From Mesorhizobium sp. 113-3-3 (GTDB taxonomy: Bacteria; Pseudomonadota; Alphaproteobacteria; Rhizobiales; Rhizobiaceae): 64,000 bases of DNA. The notes beneath the pieces were generated by a model. It ran no database searches. It had not been told where the DNA came from and saw nothing but the letters and a program-made list of their open reading frames with translations. The position numbers and the translations under genes were made by a program. The stretch spans positions 806,001-870,000 of the forward strand of contig NZ_AP023243.1 of the NCBI RefSeq assembly GCF_016756495.1, written 5' to 3'. Of this stretch, positions 33,256-40,846 are shown piece by piece; positions within the stretch are counted from its first letter, which is position 1, and every line of letters starts with the position of its first letter.

Positions 33256-34743
33256 CTATTTCGCGTAAGGACCTTCCGCCGCGATCTCGCGTCCCAGCCG
33301 CACCGTTTCACTGATCAGAAGGTCGAGGTCCTCGCGCCTTGTGCGGTGGTTGGCGATCGCCACGCGCAGCCAGTGTTCGCCATGCACGGTGGTATCGGAA
33401 AGGACGGCAATGCCCAGTTCCTGCAACCGCAGCATGATCTCGGTGTTGAGCGTCTTCAGCGCCTCGCCGGCAACGCCGGGCTGATAGCGGAAGCAGACGA
33501 TGTTGATGGTCGGTGACATGGCCAGCTGCAGTGACGGCTCGGCCTCGATCCTCCCGGCGAGATAGGAGGCCTGCGCAATGTTCTGGTCGATCAGGCGGCC
33601 GAATTTGTCGACGCCATGCTCTTTCAGCGCCATCCAGACCTTGAGCGCGCGAAAGCCGCGCGAGGTCTGCAGGCCGTAATCGTGCAGCCACTCGCCGGAA
33701 GCAAGACCGCGCGGCGTCGATTCCAGGTATTCCGGCGTCACCGCGAAGGTCCGACGATGCGCCACCGCATCCCTGACCAACGCACAGCCGACCTCGAACG
33801 GCGCGTGCAGCCATTTGTGCGGATCGAGCGCTACCGAATCCGCCCATTCGATGCCGGCAACGCGGTGCGCATTGTCCGGCGCAATTGCGATCAGCGCGCC
33901 GATGCAGCCATCGACATGGAACCACAGGCCTTCCTCATGCGCGAGCTTGGCGAGCGCCCGCAGATCGTCGATCGCGCCGGTGTTGACCGTGCCGGCATTG
34001 CCGATGACGCAGGCCGGCTTGAAGCCGGCTGCGCGGTCTTCAACGATCGCCGCCCGCAGGGCCGGTATGTCGATGCGCAGGCCGGCGTCGGTTGGGATGC
34101 GGCGCAGCGCCCTGTTGCCGAGGCCCAGCGCTTCCATCGCCTTGCGGTGGCAGGAGTGAATCTGGTCCGAGCCATAGAAGCGCAGCGGCTTTTCGATCGC
34201 CGCGACGCCGTGCTCGCGCACGTCGATGCCGGCCCTGGTGTTGCGCGCCACGGTCAGGCCGATGATGTTGGCCACCGAGCCGCCGCTGACCAGCGTGCCG
34301 GAGGCGGAAGCGGGAAAGCCCAGCATCTCTTTGCACCAGTTGACCACCTGGCTGTCCATCAGCCCGGCGGCGTGGTTGCCGCCGGCGAGATTGGAGCCCT
34401 GGATTGCCGCCAGGAAATCGCCGAGCGCGCCGGTGAAGTTGCTCGACCCCATATACCACGCCCAGAAGCGCGGATGGATGTTGCCCATAGGGTAGGACAT
34501 CACGGTGCGCGAGACCTCGCCGTAGACGGCGGCCAGCGGCGCGGGGAAGCGAGGCAAGGGTGCCGCGAAGGCTTCTCGCACCTCGGCCGGCATCTCCCGC
34601 CAGGCCGGGCGGTCCCTGACATTGCCGAGGTAATCGACGGCATCGTCGATGACCTGGTGCGACAGGGCCTGGACGGCGGCCCAGTCGGCGGGGTCGAGCG
34701 TTTCCTCGGCCAGCAGCCCAAGGGATTCCTGCGCGATGTCCAT
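33256..34743 (-). CDS. PLP-dependent group II amino acid decarboxylase
   Basis: A 495-residue fold-type I enzyme like aromatic-L-amino-acid and glutamate decarboxylases. The PLP Lys is in SVALDPHKWLHAPFEVG near residue 310, the PLP-contacting His and Asp occur in FHVDGCIGAL, and GTLVSGGSVANIIGL is the phosphate-binding region. SYPMGNIHPRFWAWYMGS lies near residue 83. It starts 13 bases after the cysK-like gene and is surely in the same operon. The substrate cannot be told from sequence; the pairing with a cysteine-synthase-like enzyme suggests an unusual amino acid pathway. Confidence 0.88.
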   Translation of the reverse strand: MDIAQESLGLLAEETLDPADWAAVQALSHQVIDDAVDYLGNVRDRPAWREMPAEVREAFAAPLPRFPAPLAAVYGEVSRTVMSYPMGNIHPRFWAWYMGSSNFTGALGDFLAAIQGSNLAGGNHAAGLMDSQVVNWCKEMLGFPASASGTLVSGGSVANIIGLTVARNTRAGIDVREHGVAAIEKPLRFYGSDQIHSCHRKAMEALGLGNRALRRIPTDAGLRIDIPALRAAIVEDRAAGFKPACVIGNAGTVNTGAIDDLRALAKLAHEEGLWFHVDGCIGALIAIAPDNAHRVAGIEWADSVALDPHKWLHAPFEVGCALVRDAVAHRRTFAVTPEYLESTPRGLASGEWLHDYGLQTSRGFRALKVWMALKEHGVDKFGRLIDQNIAQASYLAGRIEAEPSLQLAMSPTINIVCFRYQPGVAGEALKTLNTEIMLRLQELGIAVLSDTTVHGEHWLRVAIANHRTRREDLDLLISETVRLGREIAAEGPYAK

Positions 34744-34756
34744 GGCCGGGCTCCCG

Positions 34757-35845
34757 TCAAGCCGCCGGAAACTGGCAGCCGGGCGTCGAGCGCGACAGCG
34801 CCATCTCGTCGGCGTCCATCTCGGCCTCGATGCCGTCGAACAGCGGCGTCGACATATAGCGCTCGCCGGTGTCGGGCAGCATGCACAGGATCACCGATCC
34901 GGCTGGCGCCTTCTCCGCGACCTGCCGCGCCACGGCGAAGGTGGCGCCGCCGGAAATGCCGGTGAAGATGCCTTCCTTCTGCGCCAGGGCCTTGGCCCAT
35001 TTGATGCCTTCGGGCCCGGCGATCGGCATCACCTCGTCATAGAGGCTGGTGTCGATCGCTTCCTGCAGGACATTGGGGATGAAATCCGGCGTCCAGCCCT
35101 GGATGGGATGCGGCTCGAAGGCCGGATGGCTGGCCGCAGGCGCGCCATGGGCACCGCGCTGCTGCGCCTTGCCGCTGCCGATAAGCTGGGCATTGGCCGG
35201 CTCGGAGAGCACGATGCGGGTGTCCGGCCGTTCGCGGCGCAACACGCGCGCCACGCCGACGACGGTGCCGCCGGTGCCATAGCCGGTGACGAAGCAGTCG
35301 AGCCGCGAGCCGGCGAAATCATTGACGATTTCGCGTGCCGTGGTGGCTTCGTGGATGGCGGCGTTGGCGGCGGTCTCGAACTGGCGGGCGAGGAACCAGC
35401 CATTGGCCTCGGCCAGCTCGACCGCCTTCTTGTACATGCCAAAACCCTTTTCGGCGCGCGGCGTCAGCACCACCTTGGCGCCGAGCATGCGCATCAGCTT
35501 GCGGCGCTCGACCGAAAAACTGTCGGCCATGGTGACGACCAGCGGATAACCCTTCTGCGCACAGACCATGGCAAGCCCGATGCCGGTGTTGCCGCTGGTC
35601 GCCTCGACCACCGTCTGGCCGGGCTTCAACGCGCCGCTGCGCTCGCCCTCCTCGATGATGTTGAGCGCCAGCCGGTCCTTCACCGAGGCGGCGGGGTTGA
35701 AGAACTCGGCCTTGACATAGATCGTCGCATGGGCCGGTCCGAGATTGTTGATGCGGATCACCGGCGTGTCGCCGACCGTGTCCAGAATGCTGTCGAACAG
35801 GCGCCCGCGCCCGGCGGTGGTTCTGATTTTCCGTTGCTGCAACAT
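34757..35845 (-). CDS. Cysteine-synthase-like PLP enzyme
   Basis: A 362-residue fold-type II enzyme. The PLP Lys is in FFNPAASVKDRLAL near residue 50-60, the substrate loop is EATSGNTGIGLAMV, and the phosphate loop is GYGTGGTVVG. It is longer than housekeeping CysK because of an inserted segment near residue 225 (GSGKAQQRGAHGAPAASHP) and a C-terminal extension. A second, standard cysK lies at 62407, so this copy may use another acceptor or donor, such as O-phosphoserine, or make a beta-substituted alanine. It precedes the decarboxylase gene and is divergent from the SARP regulator. Confidence 0.85.
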   Translation of the reverse strand: MLQQRKIRTTAGRGRLFDSILDTVGDTPVIRINNLGPAHATIYVKAEFFNPAASVKDRLALNIIEEGERSGALKPGQTVVEATSGNTGIGLAMVCAQKGYPLVVTMADSFSVERRKLMRMLGAKVVLTPRAEKGFGMYKKAVELAEANGWFLARQFETAANAAIHEATTAREIVNDFAGSRLDCFVTGYGTGGTVVGVARVLRRERPDTRIVLSEPANAQLIGSGKAQQRGAHGAPAASHPAFEPHPIQGWTPDFIPNVLQEAIDTSLYDEVMPIAGPEGIKWAKALAQKEGIFTGISGGATFAVARQVAEKAPAGSVILCMLPDTGERYMSTPLFDGIEAEMDADEMALSRSTPGCQFPAA

Positions 35846-36039
35846 GGAAGAACTCCTTGTCTGTGCTCGTTGTCATCACAGGCCGGTTACAAACCGGCGG
35901 GTTGGGCGGCGAGATTTCGAGACCTTGCCGCGCTAGGACTGACGTGCCGGCGATGCGGCAACAGCCGCATGCGGCGTGCGATTTGCCGCCGGATGCGTCG
36001 TGTCGAGTTTGGTGATAGGGCATCGGCCGACGGGCCAGC

Positions 36040-38082
36040 GTGGGAGCAGGCGTGGAAACGGACGTGGAATCCGCACCATCGAGGCTGGACGGCGACAGGC
36101 CGGTGCTTTCCGTGCGCCTGCTCGGAGCGCTGGAGATCCTGCGTGATGGCGCGCCGGTGGCGCTGCCGGCCTCGCGCAAGCTGCGCGCGCTGTTGGCCTA
36201 TCTGGCGCTGGCGCCGCACGCCGTGGGTCGCGGCCGCCTGTGCGAGCTGCTGTGGGACGTGCCCAACGATCCCCGCGGCGAACTGCGCTGGTGCCTGAGC
36301 AAGCTGCGCGCCGCCCTCGACACGCCGGACCGGCGCCGGGTCACCACCCAGGGCGATACGGTCGCGCTCGATCTCGACGGCTGCCTTGTCGACGCGCTGG
36401 AGGTCAGCCACGCCGCCGCGCAAGGAATCGCCACGCTGGATGCGGAGCGGCTGCGCGCGCTGGCAGAGTTCTTCGCCGGCGATCTGCTCGACGGACTGGT
36501 GCTCGAGCGAAGCCCGCTCTTCGACAGCTGGCTGATCGCCCAGCGCCGGCGTTTTCACGCATTCCACGCCGCCATATTGGAACAGCTTGCTGCAACCGAT
36601 CCGGCCGGCTCGCCTGAAATGTCCACGCATCTCGACAAATGGGTCGAGCTGGCGCCCTTCGACACCCGCGCGCATCTGGCCTTGCTGTCCAATCTGGCGA
36701 AGCGCGGCGAGATTGGCGCGGCCGAGCAGCATCTGGCTTCGGCGGAACGGTTGTTTCGGTCCGAGGACCTGGAGTTCGCCCCGCTTCGCGCGGCCTGGCA
36801 GACAATCCGCGACCAACAGTCCGGCACCTCGCTCAAGGCGCAGCCGGCCGGCCCGTCCACATCACCGCAATTGGCCCCAACGGGTGATGCCGGTCCGGTC
36901 GAACCCAGCCACGCTTCGCTGGCGGTGATGCCGTTTGTCGACGAAAGCGGCGCGCGCGGCGGGCTGGCCGACGGTTTCACCCACGACATCATCACCCGGC
37001 TTGCCAAGCTCAGGGATTTCTTCGTCATCGCGCGCGGGTCGGTGTTCGCGCTGGCCGAGAAAGCCATCGCACCGGAGGAGGCCGGCAGAAAGCTTGGCGT
37101 CGACTATGTCGCCACCGGCACGGTGGGCAGCACGGCCAGCCGGCTGATCGTCAGCGTCGAGCTGGTCCAGGTGCGCACCGCCAGGATCGTCTGGGCGGAG
37201 ACCTTCGAGCGCAGGCCCGACGACCTTTTCGCCGTGCTCGACGATATCGGCGACAGTATCGTGTCGTCGATCTCGGCCGAGATCGAAACGGTCGAGCGCA
37301 ACCGCGCCATGCTGAAGGCGCCCAATTCGCTCAACGCCTGGGAGGCCTATCATCGTGGCCTCTGGCACATGTACCGCTTCACCCAGGCCGAGAACGAGCA
37401 GGCGCGGCATTTCTTCGACAAGGCCTTGCAGCTCGACCCGACCTTTGCCCGCGCCTATGCCGGTCTGTCCTTCACCCACTGGCAAAATGCCTTCCAGCGC
37501 TGGGGCGACCGCGACCGCGAAAGCGCGCTGGCCTATGAGAGCGCCGGCCACAGCCTGCTGATCGACGATCACAATCCGGCCGCACACTGGGCGATGGGCC
37601 GGGCGCTGTGGCTGCGCGGCGAGCGGGACGGGTCGCTCGCCGAACTGGGGCGGGCGGTGGACCTCAGCCCCAATTTTGCGCTCGGCCATTACGCGCTGTC
37701 CTTCGTCCATTCGCAGTCGGGCGACCCGCAGGCGGCGATAAGCTCGTCGGACCATTCGCGGCATCTCAGCCCCTTCGACCCGCTGCTGTTCGGCATGCTG
37801 GGGTCGCGCGCCATGTCGCATGTACGGCTCGGCCAGTTCGAGGAGGCGGCCGAGTGGGCACTGAAGGCAGCGGCGCGGCCCAATGCGCACACCATCATCC
37901 TGGCGATCGCCGCGCACTGCCTGGCGCTGGCCGGCCGCCTCGACGAGGCGCGCGGCTTTGCCGCCGCCATACGCAAGACATTGCCTGATTATCGCGCCGA
38001 CGATTTCATCGGCACCTTCCGCTTCGACCCCGATGCCGAGGCGCTGTTCCGGCAAGGCGCCAGAAGGATCGGGCTCAGCTGA
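36040..38082 (+). CDS. SARP-type regulator with BTAD, TolB-like and TPR domains
   Basis: A 680-residue regulator. Residues 20-110 form a transcriptional regulator winged helix (VRLLGALEILRDGAPVALP, ASRKLRALLAYLAL, GRGRLCELLW), followed by a bacterial transcriptional activation domain to about 270. Residues 300-420 are a TolB/adenylate-cyclase-associated module (SLAVMPFVDESGARGGLADG, DDLFAVLDDIGDSIVSSI), and TPR helices follow. It shares that module with the regulator at 31295, though the DNA-binding domains differ. GTG at 36040 or 36052 are plausible starts. It is divergent from the cysK-like/decarboxylase operon, the likely target, across 194 bases. Confidence 0.87.
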   Translation: MGAGVETDVESAPSRLDGDRPVLSVRLLGALEILRDGAPVALPASRKLRALLAYLALAPHAVGRGRLCELLWDVPNDPRGELRWCLSKLRAALDTPDRRRVTTQGDTVALDLDGCLVDALEVSHAAAQGIATLDAERLRALAEFFAGDLLDGLVLERSPLFDSWLIAQRRRFHAFHAAILEQLAATDPAGSPEMSTHLDKWVELAPFDTRAHLALLSNLAKRGEIGAAEQHLASAERLFRSEDLEFAPLRAAWQTIRDQQSGTSLKAQPAGPSTSPQLAPTGDAGPVEPSHASLAVMPFVDESGARGGLADGFTHDIITRLAKLRDFFVIARGSVFALAEKAIAPEEAGRKLGVDYVATGTVGSTASRLIVSVELVQVRTARIVWAETFERRPDDLFAVLDDIGDSIVSSISAEIETVERNRAMLKAPNSLNAWEAYHRGLWHMYRFTQAENEQARHFFDKALQLDPTFARAYAGLSFTHWQNAFQRWGDRDRESALAYESAGHSLLIDDHNPAAHWAMGRALWLRGERDGSLAELGRAVDLSPNFALGHYALSFVHSQSGDPQAAISSSDHSRHLSPFDPLLFGMLGSRAMSHVRLGQFEEAAEWALKAAARPNAHTIILAIAAHCLALAGRLDEARGFAAAIRKTLPDYRADDFIGTFRFDPDAEALFRQGARRIGLS

Positions 38083-38177
38083 TTTCGCGCCTGAAGTCCG
38101 CCGTTAACGAAGTCGGAAGGAGTTGCTTAACCGTTCACCTCTATGTGACCCCTCGGGGGGTCCATGGCAAAGTGAGT

Positions 38178-38357
38178 ATGATGAGCGACAGCCCCGACAA
38201 GCGCAGCGAATGGCGCGCCATTCTTCATGTACAGGCCCGCGTCGCCGTGCTGTTCGTTCCCGTCGTCGCCAGCCTGCTGATCATAGCCGCCCTTGCCGGC
38301 AACGACCGCAAATCCGTTCCCGACGTCGACCGCACGGTCACCGGGTCCGTGCGATAG
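38178..38357 (+). CDS. Small single-helix membrane protein
   Basis: A 59-residue protein with a charged N-terminus (SDSPDKRSEWRAILHVQAR), one membrane helix (VAVLFVPVVASLLIIAALAG) and a short polar tail. I do not recognise a family. ATG 38178 is followed by a second ATG; AAGTGAG lies upstream. A GC-rich palindrome GACCCC/GGGGTC lies near 38147-38162 before it. It could be a real small membrane protein; the hydrophobic segment and codon pattern support it. Confidence 0.5.
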   Translation: MMSDSPDKRSEWRAILHVQARVAVLFVPVVASLLIIAALAGNDRKSVPDVDRTVTGSVR

Positions 38358-38489
38358 GCGGAGCGGCTCCGAGCCGCCTGTCGGGAAGCCCCGAACTTGT
38401 GTCATGCCTTGACAGGCGGACGCCATGAAGGAGTGTCGGGCGGTTGGCGTGCGCTATCGGCGCCTCATCATTTGGCGCTAAGGTCGCCA

Positions 38490-38870
38490 ATGGCCGCGAC
38501 ACTGAGTGAATGGGCACGAACGATCAAGCGCGACGTACATGCGCTCTACCTCGCCGCGCGCGATCCCCGAACGCCGTGGTACGCCAAGGCGCTTGCCGTG
38601 TGCGTCGCAGGTTACGCCTTGTCGCCGATCGACCTGATTCCCGATTTCATCCCTCTGGTTGGCTATCTCGACGACGCGATCCTGGTCCCCTTGGGCATCC
38701 TTGCCGTGGTCAAGATGATACCGCCCGAGGTCATGGCGGAACACCGGGAGGCCGCCGCCCTTGCCGTCGACAGGCCGGTGAGCCGTGGCGCGGCGGTGAT
38801 CATCGCCTGTATCTGGGTCGCTTCGGTCGCGCTGGCGGGATGGCTGGGCTATCGCTACTTCGTGGGCTGA
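38490..38870 (+). CDS. YkvA/DUF1232 family membrane protein
   Basis: A 126-residue protein with the DUF1232 signature YALSPIDLIPDFIPLVGYLD then DAILVPLGILAVVKMIP near residues 42-76. A second hydrophobic helix, VIIACIWVASVALAGWLGY, ends the protein. The family is widespread in bacterial membranes with no firmly known role. ATG 38490 is the likely start since the conserved region begins soon after; an ATG at 38397 would add 31 residues unlike the family. Confidence 0.85.
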   Translation: MAATLSEWARTIKRDVHALYLAARDPRTPWYAKALAVCVAGYALSPIDLIPDFIPLVGYLDDAILVPLGILAVVKMIPPEVMAEHREAAALAVDRPVSRGAAVIIACIWVASVALAGWLGYRYFVG

Positions 38871-39093
38871 TCGAAGCCGCGTCCCGCGCCTGGCTGGGGG
38901 ATTTTGGTCACCAGATTGTCCAGACGGGAGTTCTCGCAGTAAGCCAGCCGCACCATGAGAGGAACCCCGATCTGGGAGACGCCCATCATCGTTTCATCGA
39001 GAAACGGGCTGATGCCGGCCGCGGCATTTATCCAGTGTGTTAAAGCTACATCGATTTGGCGTGGGTTTCCGTGGCTGGTTGTGAGGTGGATTC

Positions 39094-39576
39094 TTGAAAC
39101 CCGTCGATGAACACCGCATCCATCAGATCTTCGAAGTCAGCGTATGGCTGAAGGGTGTGCACGCCCTGATCGAATCCATCGGCGGGATCCTGCTCTATGT
39201 CGTCACGACCGGTACCATCGCCTCCTGGGTCAACGCCCTCACCGCGGATGAACTGATCGAGGATCCGAATGATTTCATAGCTGGCCATCTGTCGCAGATG
39301 GCCAGCCATTTCTCGATCGCCAGCAAGGAGTTTTATGCCTTTTACCTGCTCAGCCACGGCCTGATAAAGCTTGCCCTGGTTATCGGGCTTTTGCGAGGCA
39401 AGCTCTGGTCTTATCCGGCATCGCTCGCGGCGTTGGGCTTGTTCATGATCTACCAGGTCTACCGCTACTCATACACCCAGTCATTCGGCCTGCTGGTGCT
39501 GACCGTCTTCGATGCTGCCGTCATGGTGTTGATCTGGCACGAATGGCGGATCGTGCGACAGCACAAGCCGGCATGA
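39094..39576 (+). CDS. DUF2127 family membrane protein
   Basis: A 160-residue protein with four membrane helices. The N-terminal HRIHQIFEVSVWLKGVHALIE is a DUF2127 landmark, and FYAFYLLSHGLIKLALVIGLL, YPASLAALGLFMIYQVYRY and SFGLLVLTVFDAAVMVLIW follow. Function is unknown. ATG 39094 lacks a strong ribosome site, so the start may be a nearby codon. It is followed by the short proline-rich protein gene at 39647. Confidence 0.85.
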   Translation: MKPVDEHRIHQIFEVSVWLKGVHALIESIGGILLYVVTTGTIASWVNALTADELIEDPNDFIAGHLSQMASHFSIASKEFYAFYLLSHGLIKLALVIGLLRGKLWSYPASLAALGLFMIYQVYRYSYTQSFGLLVLTVFDAAVMVLIWHEWRIVRQHKPA

Positions 39577-39646
39577 CGTTTCCCTGACGCGAGGAACCCC
39601 ACGCGCTGCCGGACATTGTGTTCCAGGACAGAACCTGGAGGACGTG

Positions 39647-39820
39647 ATGACCCGAGCCCTCGACGTCAACGACAACACCGAAGAAAACCCGGAGCACCCG
39701 CCGCAGCCGCGGACCGGCGACCGTCTGAAGAAAAAGCCGGTCGAAGGCAAAGCCTTCCAGGTGAACGAGAACAGCGTCGACAATCCGGCGCCCGCGCCGG
39801 CGACGCCAAAGCGGGACTGA
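39647..39820 (+). CDS. Short hydrophilic proline-rich protein
   Basis: A 57-residue protein that starts TRALDVNDNTEENPEHPPQP and ends VNENSVDNPAPAPATPKRD. It has no hydrophobic segment and no Cys, so it is probably disordered. The ribosome site TGGAGGACG just before ATG 39647 and the in-frame composition support translation. I do not know a family. It lies 70 bases after the DUF2127 gene and 6 bases before the end of the convergent cytochrome gene. Confidence 0.55.
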   Translation: MTRALDVNDNTEENPEHPPQPRTGDRLKKKPVEGKAFQVNENSVDNPAPAPATPKRD

Positions 39821-39826
39821 TCGCTG

Positions 39827-40366
39827 TCAGGGCGTGCTTTGCGGCAGCATGCGCTTGAGCACGTCGTCCTTGCGGATGAAATGATGCCACAGCGCCGCCG
39901 CCGCATGCACGCCGGCAAGGATGAGGATCGAATTGGCGCAGAGGCTGTGCAGCTCCCTGATGAACCGGGCCGTGTCGCGATCCGGCGAAACCGGAGCCGG
40001 GATGGTGAAAAGACCGAAGAAGCTCAAGGCATCGCCCCTGTACCAGGTCAGCAGGATGCCGAGCACAGGAATGGCCACCAGCAGCGCGTAAAGCAGAAGA
40101 TGCGCGACCTTGGCCGCCCATCGTTCGAGCGGTGACATTTCCTGAGGCAGTCCGGGCGTCCCAAGCGCCAGGCGCAGGCCGACACGGATGACGACCAGCG
40201 CGAAAAGCAGCAGCCCGAACGAAATGTGCAGCCACCAGACGAACGCGCGGCCGGGATCGCCGCGCGGAAAGAGCTCCTCCAGATAGGTCAGGCCATAAAG
40301 GCCGATGACCAGCAGAAACACCGCCCAGTGAATGGCCTTCTGCGCGCTTGTGTAGGTGGGTTGCAT
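39827..40366 (-). CDS. Cytochrome b561 family protein
   Basis: A 179-residue membrane protein with four helices of the bacterial b561 type. Heme-ligand His residues are visible: KAIHWAVFLLVIGLY in helix 1, FVWWLHISFGLLLF in helix 2, and IRELHSLCANSILILAGVHA plus LWHHFI near helix 4. It should carry electrons across or within the inner membrane; relatives serve superoxide or quinone oxidation. It is preceded at the far side by a terminator, so it has its own promoter near 40370-40440. Confidence 0.9.
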   Translation of the reverse strand: MQPTYTSAQKAIHWAVFLLVIGLYGLTYLEELFPRGDPGRAFVWWLHISFGLLLFALVVIRVGLRLALGTPGLPQEMSPLERWAAKVAHLLLYALLVAIPVLGILLTWYRGDALSFFGLFTIPAPVSPDRDTARFIRELHSLCANSILILAGVHAAAALWHHFIRKDDVLKRMLPQSTP

Positions 40367-40460
40367 GCGAGGCTTCCAGTTTTGAATGTTTCTAAACTAG
40401 CCGCGATCATGTCAAAGCTTTGTCCGGCGACGATCCCGTTGGCCGCGCCCGAAAACGACA

Positions 40461-40484
40461 AAAAGCCCGGACGAACCGGGCTTT
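40461..40484 (-). terminator. Rho-independent terminator
   Basis: AAAAGCCCGG and CCGGGCTTTT pair around the loop ACGAA, with A-runs on one side and T-runs on the other so it can act both ways. It lies just downstream of the UBP zinc-finger gene at 40529 (transcribed leftward) and upstream of the cytochrome b561 gene. Confidence 0.8.
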
Positions 40485-40528
40485 TCGGATTCTTGATCGT
40501 CGAGCGGTTCAACTCCTTTCCGGCCGGC

Positions 40529-40840
40529 TCAATAAAACCTTGGGATCGGGCCGTTCTGCGGCGTCGTGCGGTCGCCGAGGTCGAGAAAGACCTCGTCGAC
40601 ATAGCACCAGCCCCAGCCTTCCGGCGGATCGTAGCCCTCGATGACGGGATGGCTGGTGGCGTGGAAATGCTTAGTCGCGTGGCGGTTGGGCGAGTCGTCG
40701 CAGCAGCCTACATGGCCGCAGGTGCGGCAAAGCCGCAGATGCACCCACCACGAGCCGCTTTTCAGGCATTCCTCGCAGCCGAGCGCGCTCGGCGTCACGT
40801 CCTTGATCCCGGCCGCATGCTTGCATTCGTCCGCCATCAC
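40529..40840 (-). CDS. UBP-type zinc-finger protein
   Basis: A 103-residue protein that is almost wholly a ZnF-UBP domain: CKHAAGIKDV, GCEECLKSGSWWVHLRLCRTC, GHVGCCDDSPNRHATKHFH and TSHPVIEGYD hold the Cys and His zinc ligands. In eukaryotes such domains bind the free C-terminus of ubiquitin; the bacterial role is unknown. It starts six bases after the cNMP/thioredoxin-reductase-like gene and must share its transcript. The pairing of these two domains recurs in bacteria as I recall, and some proteins fuse them. Confidence 0.9.
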   Translation of the reverse strand: MMADECKHAAGIKDVTPSALGCEECLKSGSWWVHLRLCRTCGHVGCCDDSPNRHATKHFHATSHPVIEGYDPPEGWGWCYVDEVFLDLGDRTTPQNGPIPRFY

Positions 40841-40846
40841 ACTCTC

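Noticed and set aside
34757..35845. The cysK-like gene as a cystathionine beta-synthase
   Set aside because: It lacks the C-terminal CBS domains and no cystathionine lyase gene is adjacent; the fold alone does not separate these functions, so I kept a general call.
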